64,000 bases of DNA from Clostridia bacterium. GTDB lineage: Bacteria; Bacillota; Clostridia; Oscillospirales; Acutalibacteraceae. This document shows, one piece after another, positions 1 to 7,721 of this stretch. The stretch spans positions 236,097 through 300,096 of the forward strand of contig JAFSFB010000001.1 of assembly GCA_017435385.1 (NCBI GenBank), in the 5' to 3' direction. The notes beneath the pieces were generated by a model that ran no database searches, was not told the DNA's origin, and saw only the letters and a list, made by a program, of their open reading frames with translations. Both the position numbers and the translations under genes were made by a program. Numbering within the stretch: the stretch's first letter is position 1; the number at the start of each line of letters is the position of its first letter.

Positions 1-331
1 TGAGATGAACGGACTTCTTTCTTCGCAGAGAGGTACGCAGGTCATGGTTTCAATAAATCCCGAAACCGCCGCAAAGCTTGATGAGCTTCTGCGTTCAAAT
101 ATCGAAAACGAATACGGCGACGACCGTTTCCCCGACCTCGAAATGTGCGGCAAAACGGGCACGGCTCAGATTACGGGGGCAGCAAGCCATTCATGGTTTG
201 TCGGCTACTCCCAAAGGGATGACCTCCCGCTTGCAGTTGTCTGCGTTGCCGAAAATGCCGGCTCAGGCATGAAGACCGCAGTTAATGTTTCAAACACGGT
301 CATGCAGTATTTTCTTGATAATCCGTATTAA
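1..331 (+). CDS. Penicillin-binding protein transpeptidase, C-terminal part (5' truncated by window edge)
   Basis: The reading frame is open from base 2 and ends with TAA at 331, so only the last ~110 residues are present. The visible segment carries the KTGT box (CGKTGTAQ, around residue 50 of the visible part) of class B/D-type serine transpeptidases, followed by the SHSWFVGY segment typical of the penicillin-binding fold. The SxxK and SxN motifs lie upstream of the window. The protein should cross-link peptidoglycan at the outer face of the membrane. An in-frame ATG at base 5 is internal and not a credible start. It is followed at once by a perfect hairpin terminator. FtsI-, SpoVD- and MrdA-like subfamilies cannot be told apart from this fragment. 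Confidence 0.85.
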   Translation, partial: EMNGLLSSQRGTQVMVSINPETAAKLDELLRSNIENEYGDDRFPDLEMCGKTGTAQITGAASHSWFVGYSQRDDLPLAVVCVAENAGSGMKTAVNVSNTVMQYFLDNPY

Positions 332-336
332 TTGAA

Positions 337-374
337 AACGGCTTGCATCGGTTTTCACACCTTTGCAAGCCGTT
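337..374. terminator. Hairpin terminator between converging genes
   Basis: A perfect 11-bp stem (AACGGCTTGCA / TGCAAGCCGTT) with a 16-nt loop directly follows the PBP stop codon. T-rich sequence lies on both sides, so it can end the PBP transcript and the converging permease transcript. Confidence 0.8.
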
Positions 375-382
375 ATGCTTTG

Positions 383-1489
383 CTATTTTATTATTATCCA
401 GAGAATAAGATTTGCGGCGAGGAAAAGAATATTGACCGCCGTAAAAACGAGCAGATATTTTCCTGCTTTTATGTTTTCCTTAACGGCAAGCTTGAAAGAA
501 ATCAGGCTCGCCATCGAGGCTATCAGAGTGCCGAGTCCGCCGAGGTTGACTCCGATGAGCAGATCCCGTGCGTTTTCCGTAAAGCCCGAGAGAAGCAATG
601 CGGCGGGAACGTTTGAGAAGACCTGGCTTGCCGCAACGCCTGCAGGCACCTCGTTCCCCGAAACGATTCCTCTGAGGAAATTGCTGACGGGAGGGATGTT
701 GCCGAGATTGCCGATGAAAATGAAAAGAAAAACGAAGGTGAGCAAAAGGCTGTAATCGATTCCGACGAGCGTTTTTCTGTCAAATAAAAGCACCGCCGCA
801 ACCGTTACGGCAAGCGTAACGGGATAGGGGATAACCTTGAAGACCGTCAGAAGCGAAACGGCAAAAAGAACCGCATAAACAGCCGTTCTGAGAGTGTCGG
901 GTCCTGCGTTTTCTTCCGTTGCAGGTGCCTGAGTTTTTTCTTTGCCCGAAAACATCGCAAATGCAACAACAAGAACAAGTGATAAAACCGTATAGGGCAG
1001 GACGGCAGAAACAAAATCGCCCACCGTCATTTCAAACGCTGAAAAAAGATAGAGATTCTGCGGATTGCCGATGGGGGTCAGCATGCTGCCGAGGTTTGCG
1101 GCAACCGTTTCAAGAACAACGATCGGAATCAGCTTTTCCTTTTTGTCCGAGATTTTCAGTGCTTCAACCGTGAACGGAACGAAGGTTATCAGCGCAACAT
1201 CGTTGGTTATAAGCATAGCCGAAAAGAAGCACAGCAGACTCAGAATGAGAGTCAGAGATCTGACTGAGCCGACGCCGCTCAGAAGCTTTCCTGCAAGGAT
1301 GCGGAAAACTCCGAGCCTGCCGAGCCCTGCCATAACAGCCATCAGGCAGAACAGAAGCGCAAGGGTACGGAAATCAATATATCCGAGATAAGCGGCGCTT
1401 GGTCTGACGGCAAAGGCAGAGCCGATTGCAAGAAGAAATGAAATTATGAGAACAGGCTCATTTTTGCAGAAATTTTTGATCTTTTCCAT
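383..1489 (-). CDS. ArsB/CitM-superfamily anion permease
   Basis: The 368-aa protein is almost entirely hydrophobic, with about ten predicted membrane spans. It contains the segment NLGSMLTPIGNPQNLYLF (about residues 132-149), the conserved re-entrant TPxGNxxN signature of the ion transporter superfamily that includes CitM, ArsB, NhaD and SLC13 proteins. It probably moves an anion or dicarboxylate across the cytoplasmic membrane; the substrate is not evident. It is somewhat shorter than a typical CitM (~430 aa), with a reduced linker between the two halves. The start ATG has only a weak purine-rich site (GAGAGA) 6 nt upstream. It stands alone between two terminators, so it is likely monocistronic. 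Confidence 0.8.
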   Translation of the reverse strand: MEKIKNFCKNEPVLIISFLLAIGSAFAVRPSAAYLGYIDFRTLALLFCLMAVMAGLGRLGVFRILAGKLLSGVGSVRSLTLILSLLCFFSAMLITNDVALITFVPFTVEALKISDKKEKLIPIVVLETVAANLGSMLTPIGNPQNLYLFSAFEMTVGDFVSAVLPYTVLSLVLVVAFAMFSGKEKTQAPATEENAGPDTLRTAVYAVLFAVSLLTVFKVIPYPVTLAVTVAAVLLFDRKTLVGIDYSLLLTFVFLFIFIGNLGNIPPVSNFLRGIVSGNEVPAGVAASQVFSNVPAALLLSGFTENARDLLIGVNLGGLGTLIASMASLISFKLAVKENIKAGKYLLVFTAVNILFLAANLILWIIIK

Positions 1490-1508
1490 ATATATCTCTC
1501 AAATTCAA

Positions 1509-1530
1509 GGGGCGTGCCTGAGCACGCCCC
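1509..1530. terminator. GC-rich hairpin, terminator of the downstream minus-strand lipoprotein gene; member of a palindrome family
   Basis: GGGGCGTGC, loop CTGA, GCACGCCCC form a perfect 9-bp stem just after the 1553-3520 stop codon. On the minus strand it is followed by a T-rich stretch. The flanks (GGGGCG...CGCCCCTGC) match the palindrome at 15066-15085, so it may be a repeated element that also serves as a terminator. Confidence 0.6.
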
Positions 1531-1552
1531 TGCTTTTGCTGTTGAATTAAAA

Positions 1553-3520
1553 TCAGGTTGTTTCCAGATTGAACTGGTAAACGAGAGCGGCACCCTTTCC
1601 TTCGGCGCCCTTTACCTCGCTGTTGAGGAAGCTGCCGTCAGCGGAATTGGTGAAGCCTGCAACATAAACGGTCTTGCCGTTTGAGCATATGGCTCTTGCG
1701 TTATCGACCGAGCTTCCGCCGAAGGAAGTAGCGGTCATAAGATCGCCGTAGGCAGAGATCGTATATACAAAGGCGTCAAGTTCGCCGTTGTTCTTGAGCA
1801 TGAAATCTCTGTTGGTTGAGTTAGTGTAGCCCGAGAGAGCGAAGCCGCCGGGAACGGCTGCGATATCTGAAATGAAGTCGTTCTGGAAGCCGACAAGAGT
1901 TTTGAGCCATTTCTGCTTGCCGTCTGCGCCGATCTTGATAACAGCACCGTCGAATGTGCCCGTGCTGCCGCCGTTATAAACATCCTTGAAGGTTCCTGCG
2001 TTTCCGGCGGGACCTGCGGCATACTGACCTGCAACAACACATCCGTCAGAGGTTGCGGCGAGTGCGTGAAGCTGAGTTCTGCCGCTGCCGTAGAAGCACT
2101 TCTTCCAGCCGATAGTACCGTTCTGGTCGAGCTTGATGAGAACGGTTGTTTCAAGAGCATTCTTTGCTCCCTCAAGAGCAAAATCACCTTCGCCCGATAC
2201 GGACTCGATCGTTGCATAAATCGTTCCGTTGGGTGCAACGGCGAGATTCTTGACTGCGGCATGCTTGTCAGACGAAAGAGCGCTGGTCCATTTTATGTTT
2301 CCGTTTGCGTCGAGCTTCATGACAAATGCCTTGATCTTATGAGCTCCGACATTCTTGAGATCATTATCGACAGAGTCGGACTTTCCGCCGATGACAAATC
2401 CGCCGTCAGAGGTGGGAGCTATACCGTAAAGCATATCTGCACCGCTGCCGCCGATAACCTTTGTGAAGAGCTTTGTTTTGCCGTCAGCGGAATATTTGAC
2501 GATGATGCCCTCGACCGAGGCTTTCTCTCTGTAGTCGTCTGCGGTCAGACCGTCAACGCTGCCGCCGTTTGAATAACCGACCGCAACGATGCTTCCGTCA
2601 GAAAGAACGGCAACATTTTCAAGCTGGATCATCTTGTCGGAATTTATTTTATCCTGATACTGAAGCTTTCCGTCTTTGCCGTATTTGGCAACAACAGCGG
2701 CGAAAGCCGATGATTTGCCCTGACCGTCGATCGTCATCGTTGCGCCGACAGCAACAACGCCGCCGTCTTTTGTCGTTGCGTTGTTGGTGAAAACATGATG
2801 GTTGGCGTCGCCGTATGTTTTGAGCCAGCTTGCCTTGATGAACTTAGTCTTGGGAAGAGTTGTTCCCATGGGAGCAGCCTCGCCTGCAGTCGGGGGATTA
2901 TATGAGGGAAGCTCCTCTTTGACCGTAAAACGGTCAGTTACGACCGGATTGTTCGGCTTCTGCGTGGGGGGAGCTGTGGGAGCCTTGGTGGGGGGAACGG
3001 TGATCTGTTCAACAATATTCACGTTACCCTTGTTATCCGTAACAACCTGCATGTTGTTGCTTGCGGCAACCTGAGAAAGTCTTGTTATCTCCTCGGGTGT
3101 GAGGTTCGAGGGATCCTTGACGCCCGCCTGGTTGAAGATGTCGCTGACAACCTCTGACGGAGCTTCAACAACGGGCTTCTGAATGACGAGATTGCCTTCT
3201 TCGTCCTCTTCAACGATATAGCCCTTGTCAGTTGCAAAATCCTTCAGCTGATCCTTTTCCTTATCAGTCAGCTCATTGAGGTTTGTATCTCTGTATTCCT
3301 CGCCGAGAGCACCGCTGATGATATCGGCAAGCTCAACGCCTTCAATGACAACCTTGGAATATGTAATGTCTTCGGGAACATCGTTCTGCCAGTTATCGGC
3401 AGTCACGGGAGCGAGCGTTGTTGTTACATCATCATCCTTGATTCCGCAAGCGGTGAAAACGGATGCGATGAGAACGACGCACATGAGAATGCATAACGCT
3501 CTGTTATGTTTATTTTTCAT
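1553..3520 (-). CDS. Exported lipoprotein with beta-propeller-like repeats
   Basis: 655 aa. The N-terminus is a lipoprotein signal: basic start, hydrophobic run, then VFTACG with the lipid-accepting Cys at about residue 25. Residues ~35-200 are acidic and low in complexity, ending in a Pro/Thr linker (APTAPPTQKP). From ~225 to the end there are six or so repeats of about 55 residues with motifs such as GGFVIGG, GGFALSGYT and VAVGYSNGG, typical of SBBP/PQQ-like propellers. This suggests a surface-anchored binding or adhesion protein. A very strong ribosome binding site (GGAGGAGG) lies 6 nt before ATG. No catalytic residues are recognisable. Neighbours on both sides are transcribed separately. 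Confidence 0.8.
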   Translation of the reverse strand: MKNKHNRALCILMCVVLIASVFTACGIKDDDVTTTLAPVTADNWQNDVPEDITYSKVVIEGVELADIISGALGEEYRDTNLNELTDKEKDQLKDFATDKGYIVEEDEEGNLVIQKPVVEAPSEVVSDIFNQAGVKDPSNLTPEEITRLSQVAASNNMQVVTDNKGNVNIVEQITVPPTKAPTAPPTQKPNNPVVTDRFTVKEELPSYNPPTAGEAAPMGTTLPKTKFIKASWLKTYGDANHHVFTNNATTKDGGVVAVGATMTIDGQGKSSAFAAVVAKYGKDGKLQYQDKINSDKMIQLENVAVLSDGSIVAVGYSNGGSVDGLTADDYREKASVEGIIVKYSADGKTKLFTKVIGGSGADMLYGIAPTSDGGFVIGGKSDSVDNDLKNVGAHKIKAFVMKLDANGNIKWTSALSSDKHAAVKNLAVAPNGTIYATIESVSGEGDFALEGAKNALETTVLIKLDQNGTIGWKKCFYGSGRTQLHALAATSDGCVVAGQYAAGPAGNAGTFKDVYNGGSTGTFDGAVIKIGADGKQKWLKTLVGFQNDFISDIAAVPGGFALSGYTNSTNRDFMLKNNGELDAFVYTISAYGDLMTATSFGGSSVDNARAICSNGKTVYVAGFTNSADGSFLNSEVKGAEGKGAALVYQFNLETT

Positions 3521-3703
3521 AGGAATCCTCCTCCGTTATAATTAGAGTAAAATAAACTCTGTACGGTGATATGCTACCATAAAAAGAACTCAAAATCAAC
3601 CGTTTTTCGTTTTTACCGATAAAAATTCATATTTGTTTAAAAATTTATATTTATTTTCGCATGAATTTATTATATAATCGGAGATGACAGAGGAGTGATT
3701 CTC

Positions 3704-4339
3704 ATGACAAAAAAAGAAAAAGCCCTGCTGGCTGTTGAAACTCTCAAAAAAAAATATCCCGAAAGCATCTGCTCGCTGAATGCGGATAACCCTCTTCAGC
3801 TCATAATCGCAACCCGGCTTTCCGCTCAATGCACCGATGCGAGGGTCAATCTCGTCACGCCCGGGCTTTTTGCGAAATACAAAACGGTTGAGGATTTTGC
3901 GAATGCAGATGTTCAGGATATTGAAAAGATAATTCATTCCTGCGGATTCTTCAGAGCGAAAGCAAAAGATATTGTCGGAATGTGTCAGAAAATGATAAGC
4001 GATTTCGGCGGCGAGGTGCCGTCAACGATCGAAGAGCTTACCTCTCTGCCGGGAGTCGGCAGAAAAACGGCAAACCTTATTATGGGTGATGTTTACGGTC
4101 AGCCTGCCGTTGTTGCCGACACTCATCTGATAAGAATATCCAATCTCCTCGGGCTTGTTTCAACGAAAGATCCGCTGAAGGTCGAAATGCAGCTTCGTGA
4201 GCTTCTTCCTCCCGAGGAGAGTAACGATTTCTGCCACCGCTGCGTGCTTCACGGCAGAGATACCTGCATCTCGGGCAGACCGAAATGCGGCGAATGCGAA
4301 ATGCGGGATTTCTGCTCATATAACCTTTCAGATAAATGA
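3704..4339 (+). CDS. nth: Endonuclease III (DNA glycosylase/AP lyase)
   Basis: 211 aa. It removes oxidised pyrimidines from DNA and nicks the abasic site. The helix-hairpin-helix LPGVGRKTAN contains the catalytic Lys121, the catalytic Asp139 sits in VVADTHLIR, and the C-terminal [4Fe-4S] ligands Cys188, 195, 198 and 204 show the exact C-X6-C-X2-C-X5-C spacing of Nth. I chose ATG 3704 because AGAGGAG ends 8 nt upstream; the in-frame GTG at 3695 lies inside that site. The 3' end overlaps by 12 bp the 3' end of a small convergent gene. A second glycosylase (Ogg1 type) follows 700 bp downstream in the same direction. Confidence 0.95.
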   Translation: MTKKEKALLAVETLKKKYPESICSLNADNPLQLIIATRLSAQCTDARVNLVTPGLFAKYKTVEDFANADVQDIEKIIHSCGFFRAKAKDIVGMCQKMISDFGGEVPSTIEELTSLPGVGRKTANLIMGDVYGQPAVVADTHLIRISNLLGLVSTKDPLKVEMQLRELLPPEESNDFCHRCVLHGRDTCISGRPKCGECEMRDFCSYNLSDK

Positions 4340-4600
4340 CACGGCAAGAAAAATGCCGCCGCTGATTGCCGCCCCCGCAAAGGCGGCAGCCCCCATATGC
4401 AGCGCAAGGCGGAGTCTGTTTTTCCGAAGCCGTGCCGCAGGCGGCATGCCTGCGCTCTGAGCGATTGCCGTTGCCCTTTCCTTGAGGTCACCCTCGCTGA
4501 CCGCCGAAAACTCGGGCTTGATGAAAAACAGCACTCTCTCGAAATATTCGCATTGTGTTTCGGTTATTTCCACAACCTGTCTGTTGATTCCTTTTATCAA
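4328..4600 (-). CDS. Small predicted membrane protein, TTG start
   Basis: 90 aa, convergent with nth and overlapping its last 12 bp. The first two thirds are soluble and charged. Residues ~63-88 form one long hydrophobic helix rich in Ala and Gly, so the protein is probably anchored by its C-terminus. The start is TTG, supported by GAAGGGG 8 nt upstream on the minus strand. I do not recognise the family. Opposite-strand ORFs here are longer in places but lack ribosome sites, so this frame is preferred on RBS and composition. Function unknown. Confidence 0.55.
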   Translation of the reverse strand: MIKGINRQVVEITETQCEYFERVLFFIKPEFSAVSEGDLKERATAIAQSAGMPPAARLRKNRLRLALHMGAAAFAGAAISGGIFLAVSFI

Positions 4601-4812
4601 TTCGTTATCCCCTTCACGGTAGAATTGCGGATGAAGTCCGTACAGAATAATTTTTCATGGATCAACTCCCGCTTTTACCTTGTTATTTTTGGCTTTTCCG
4701 AGGATATTTATTCTTTTGTACCGAACAGCTTTTCTTGCTTTTTCCGCAAATTCCGCAAAAGGAAATGTAAACCAAAATATACAGTCTGTATTAACATGTT
4801 TTCCCTCATTCG

Positions 4813-4931
4813 TGTGGAAAACCGAGTGGAAAAGGTGGATAACCTGCCCTGAAAAGCTTGTTTTATCAACATTTCCGAGTGTGGAAAACTATTATTATTC
4901 TTTTAAAGAACAATTTTTCGGTTGTGGAAAA
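4813..4931 (+). promoter_or_regulatory. Cluster of DnaA-box-like 9-mers
   Basis: Within 119 bp there are three copies of TGTGGAAAA (4813-4821, 4880-4888, 4923-4931), one GGTGGATAA (4834-4842), one weaker AGTGGAAAA (4825-4833), and TTATCAACA on the opposite strand (4863-4871). Apart from the weaker copy, each is one mismatch from the consensus box TGTGGATAA/TTATCCACA. The density is well above chance by eye. No dnaA, dnaN or rpmH lies nearby, so this is more likely a DnaA-titrating or DnaA-regulated site than the origin. Confidence 0.4.
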
Positions 4932-4941
4932 TTTACATTTT

Positions 4942-4977
4942 GACGAAAAATGTTGACTAAATTTCGTCGTTTCGTCG
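4942..4977. promoter_or_regulatory. Inverted/direct repeat before the Ogg1-type gene
   Basis: GACGAAA (4942-4948) is repeated in inverse orientation as TTTCGTC at 4962-4968 and again as a direct copy at 4970-4976, with TGTTGACTAA between. It sits 40-75 bp before the gene start and could be an operator. No regulator is evident. Confidence 0.35.
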
Positions 4978-5016
4978 GGATTGACAAAAAAATATTACAA
5001 ATCGGAGAATCTTATC

Positions 5017-5844
5017 ATGACGGTTGATTACATAAAAAAGCATGAAAATATAAGCGTTGCCCGAGAATGCTTTGATGCCGCTCTGAGCGTTGACTGCGGA
5101 CAGTCCTTCCGCTGGAAAACTCTCGGAGAAAACGAGGTCAGGGGAATTGCCTTCGGCAAAGCGATAACATTCAGACAGAGTGATGAATCGGTGTCGTTTC
5201 TCGGCGTTTCCGAAGAGGATTTCAATGAAATATGGATTCCTTATTTTGACCTCGGCAGAGATTATGCCGCCATATGTGAGCGGCTGAAAACGGACCCTTA
5301 TCTCGGAAAAGCGGTGACGGAGTTTCCGGGGATACGGATTCTGAAGCAGGAGCCGTGGGAGGCTGTCTGCTCGTTCATTATCTCACAGAACAACAATATT
5401 CCGAGAATCAAGGGGATCATCGACCGCCTTTGCGCCGCTCTCGGAGAGCCGCTCGGCAACGGTGAGTTTTCTTTTCCCTCTGCCGAAAAAATCGCCGCTT
5501 CGGGAATCGAAGCGCTTGCACCTCTGCGTGCGGGCTTCAGAGCAAAATATATTATCGATGCCGCCGAAAAGGTTGCATCGGGCGAAGTGGATTTCGCAAA
5601 GATCGCCGTTTCTCCTCTTGACGAGGGCAGGGATGAACTCATAAAGATAAAGGGTGTCGGTGAAAAGGTCGCTCAATGCTCTTTGCTCTACGGCTTCGGA
5701 AAAGTTGATGCCTTTCCCGTTGATGTCTGGGTAAAACGCATCATGGCGGAGCTTTATCCCGACGGTCTTCCCGAATGCACAAACGGAGTGAGGGGCATAG
5801 CTCAGCAATATCTTTTCCATTGGTATCGCATGAACTCAAAATAA
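5017..5844 (+). CDS. ogg: 8-oxoguanine DNA glycosylase, Ogg1 family
   Basis: 275 aa. It excises 8-oxoguanine opposite cytosine and cleaves the abasic site. The N-terminal Ogg domain carries CGQSFRW. The helix-hairpin-helix KGVGEKVAQC supplies the Schiff-base Lys217, and Asp236 lies in AFPVDVW. The Lys-Asp distance of 19 residues equals that of human OGG1 (K249/D268). I chose ATG 5017 because CGGAG lies about 9 nt upstream; the longer frame from TTG 4981 has no ribosome site. Together with nth just upstream it covers both oxidised purines and pyrimidines. A shared terminator follows. Confidence 0.9.
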   Translation: MTVDYIKKHENISVARECFDAALSVDCGQSFRWKTLGENEVRGIAFGKAITFRQSDESVSFLGVSEEDFNEIWIPYFDLGRDYAAICERLKTDPYLGKAVTEFPGIRILKQEPWEAVCSFIISQNNNIPRIKGIIDRLCAALGEPLGNGEFSFPSAEKIAASGIEALAPLRAGFRAKYIIDAAEKVASGEVDFAKIAVSPLDEGRDELIKIKGVGEKVAQCSLLYGFGKVDAFPVDVWVKRIMAELYPDGLPECTNGVRGIAQQYLFHWYRMNSK

Positions 5845-5848
5845 AAAG

Positions 5849-5880
5849 CGGGTTGCAGGTGTTATCTCACTTGCAACCCG
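5849..5880. terminator. Bidirectional hairpin terminator
   Basis: CGGGTTGCAGGTG and CACTTGCAACCCG pair over 13 bp with one mismatch around a 6-nt loop. A-rich sequence precedes and T-rich sequence follows, so it can terminate both the glycosylase gene and the convergent mtnN. Confidence 0.85.
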
Positions 5881-5888
5881 TTTCTGCT

Positions 5889-6578
5889 TTATATATTGAC
5901 AACAAAGCTTTCGATCAGCTTCGCCGCATTTGCCGCCGCCATGGGAAGGAATTCGCCGTAATCCATATGCGAGCTTCCGTCGGCACAGTCGGAAACCGCT
6001 CTGACAACGCCGAAGGGTACGCCGTTTGTATAGCATACCTGAGCGATGCTTGCGCCTTCCATTTCGCAGACAACCGCATTGAAATTGCTCTTGATATATT
6101 CCTTCTTTGCCGCATCGGCGATGAACTGGTCGCCCGATGCGATAACGCCCCTGAGAGCTTTGATTCCGCCGAGCGATTCAACACAATTGATAAGAGTTCC
6201 GACAACCTTTTCGTCGCAGGGAATGTTGATAACATTGATGCCCGAAATCAGACCGACGGGATCGCCGAGGGGCGAGGTGTCCATGTCATGCTGAACAAGG
6301 CTTTCGGCAACCGCAACATCTCCGATTGCAAGATTTTCGCTCAGACTGCCGCCGACTCCCGTGTTGATTATTCTTTCGGGAGCATATTTCAGAATCATTG
6401 TCTGGGCGCACATCGCCGCCGCAACCTTTCCGATTCCGCAAACGGCGGTGACAATCTCCTTGCCGTGAAGAGTTCCGCTCACATATTCGACTCCGCTGAT
6501 AACCTCGCTCTTTTTATTTTCCATAAGAGTTTTTATGGTTTCAACCTCGATCTTCATTGCACCGATAATACCTGTCAT
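5889..6578 (-). CDS. mtnN: 5'-methylthioadenosine/S-adenosylhomocysteine nucleosidase
   Basis: 229 aa. It hydrolyses methylthioadenosine and S-adenosylhomocysteine to adenine and the thioribose, recycling products of SAM-dependent reactions in the cytosol. The catalytic residues of the E. coli enzyme are all found at equivalent places: Glu11 after GAM, Glu174 in EMEGA and Asp197 in SDCAD; INTGVGG is the nucleoside-binding loop. ATG 6578 is preferred over the in-frame GTG at 6587 because GGAGGT lies 7 nt upstream of it. A promoter with 17-bp spacing precedes it. A long ORF (5775-6650) on the other strand is only its shadow. Confidence 0.95.
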   Translation of the reverse strand: MTGIIGAMKIEVETIKTLMENKKSEVISGVEYVSGTLHGKEIVTAVCGIGKVAAAMCAQTMILKYAPERIINTGVGGSLSENLAIGDVAVAESLVQHDMDTSPLGDPVGLISGINVINIPCDEKVVGTLINCVESLGGIKALRGVIASGDQFIADAAKKEYIKSNFNAVVCEMEGASIAQVCYTNGVPFGVVRAVSDCADGSSHMDYGEFLPMAAANAAKLIESFVVNI

Positions 6579-6608
6579 AAAAAACACCTCCGTGAAGCTT
6601 ACCGAAAC

Positions 6609-6637
6609 ATTCTATCACATCTTTCGGCAAATGGCAA
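6609..6637 (-). promoter_or_regulatory. Promoter of mtnN
   Basis: On the minus strand TTGCCA (-35, 6632-6637) and TAGAAT (-10, 6609-6614) are separated by exactly 17 bp, about 30 bp before the mtnN start. Confidence 0.6.
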
Positions 6638-6653
6638 CACGGAGGTTTGATTT

Positions 6654-7109
6654 TCAGGAAATGCCGGCAGAAGCAGACCCACGGCTGTTCTCCGCTCTGT
6701 TGAATATTCCCATATAGTCGTTTGTGTCAAAGAAAAACGCAAGAATGGGCGATGCAATTATTTCACCGATCCCGACGAAAAGACTCGCCACGCTTGAAGG
6801 CAGACCGACAATGCCGACCGTTATCGCCCCGGGAGGAAAAACAAGGAACATAATCGGGCTGGCTAACGTGCCCACAAAAAACAGACCTGCGTTTGAAAGA
6901 TTTTGCATGCCGCCTTTCAGACAATGCACGAGGCATTCCAAATATGTGTCCTCTTCATCAGGCTCATCGGGCGTTTCTGTTTCGGGTGTTTCCTGCGTGA
7001 TTTCCGTTGTGCCTTCGGTCAATTCCTCCGCCGATGCAAAAGGCACGCAGACCGTCAGCATCGTTGCAAAGCAGAGGATCACCGCAAGAGATTTTCTCAA
7101 TGATTCCAT
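6654..7109 (-). CDS. Exported small protein with signal peptide, paralogue of the upstream gene
   Basis: 151 aa from ATG 7109, which has GGGGG 7 nt upstream; an in-frame upstream start has no such site. Residues 1-28 form a Sec signal peptide with an AxA site (PFASAEE). An acidic Thr/Glu/Pro linker follows, then a ~75-residue Gly-rich hydrophobic part with two or three possible membrane segments (FFVGTLASPIMFLVF and IGEIIASPILAFFF). The neighbour at 7129-7503 has the same layout and near-identical signal peptide and linker, so the two are tandem duplicates in one transcript, 19 bp apart. Function unknown; the domain looks membrane-embedded rather than enzymatic. Confidence 0.7.
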   Translation of the reverse strand: MESLRKSLAVILCFATMLTVCVPFASAEELTEGTTEITQETPETETPDEPDEEDTYLECLVHCLKGGMQNLSNAGLFFVGTLASPIMFLVFPPGAITVGIVGLPSSVASLFVGIGEIIASPILAFFFDTNDYMGIFNRAENSRGSASAGIS

Positions 7110-7128
7110 GTGTTGTCCCCCTTTTGAA

Positions 7129-7503
7129 CTATTTGAAAAGTGCAATTATCGGCGCACCGATGATCTGACCGATTCCTGCGCCCAGACAGCCGATGCCCAT
7201 CGGCAGACCTTTGACAAGCAGAATCAGACCGACGGCACTCGTCATCGGGAAAAAGATAACTAAAGGGCTGACAAGAAAGCTTGCAAGAGTCAGTCCGCCT
7301 CTTTCAAGGTTTTCCAGACCGTTCCGATAAGATTCTCCCAGCTTTTCAAGGTAGCTTTTTTCTTTTTCGGGTTCATCGGGTCTTTCCTGCGTGATTTCCG
7401 TTGTGCCTTCGGTCGATTCCTCCGCCGACGCAAAAGGCATGCAGACCGTCAGCACCGTTGCAAAGCAGAGGATTATCGCAAGTAATTTTCTGATGTTTTT
7501 CAT
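7129..7503 (-). CDS. Exported small Gly-rich hydrophobic protein
   Basis: 124 aa. Signal peptide 1-28 ends in PFASAEES. A Glu/Thr/Pro linker (to ~residue 48) leads to a soluble turn (KLGESYRNGLENLERGG) and a hydrophobic Gly-rich tail with two predicted membrane spans. It is the likely first gene of a two-gene transcript with its paralogue at 6654-7109. The start ATG has AGGAGG 7 nt upstream on the minus strand. I do not recognise a family. The arrangement (signal, acidic linker, GxxG-rich membrane tail) resembles small phage-shock-like or DUF membrane proteins of Clostridia, but no function can be assigned. Confidence 0.7.
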   Translation of the reverse strand: MKNIRKLLAIILCFATVLTVCMPFASAEESTEGTTEITQERPDEPEKEKSYLEKLGESYRNGLENLERGGLTLASFLVSPLVIFFPMTSAVGLILLVKGLPMGIGCLGAGIGQIIGAPIIALFK

Positions 7504-7662
7504 ATTCTGTCCTCCTTAGCGGATATTTTTTGTCCCCTCGGTTAAATATTATCTTTTGCTCAGAGCTGAGTCAATGCCGTTAACCCATTCTTAACCTCGG
7601 TTTATGTCAATCTTAGAAAACTTAATAAATTCTTAAATTTTACCAAAAAGCAGAATAAAATA

Positions 7663-7691
7663 TTGCTAAATCCGAACTGCTATGTTATTAT
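7663..7691 (+). promoter_or_regulatory. Promoter of rmuC
   Basis: TTGCTA (7663-7668) and TATTAT (7686-7691) are separated by 17 bp, about 30 bp before the rmuC start, in an AT-rich divergent interval. Confidence 0.5.
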
Positions 7692-7721
7692 AACTGTATA
7701 TATTTAAAATGGAGAAAATTT

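Larger units (their letters stand above)
4601..4980. other. Gene-free AT-rich interval with DnaA-box-like 9-mers and an inverted repeat
   Basis: About 380 bp without a credible gene. The left half (4601-4790) is plain AT-rich sequence with nothing recognisable. The right half contains the DnaA-box-like cluster and the TTTCGTC repeat described separately. Confidence 0.6.

Noticed and set aside
4813..4931. DnaA-box cluster considered as the replication origin
   Set aside because: No dnaA, dnaN, rpmH or clear AT-rich unwinding element next to it, and gene directions around it do not diverge.
5775..6650. 291-codon open frame opposite mtnN
   Set aside because: Shadow; mtnN has catalytic residues, promoter and ribosome site.
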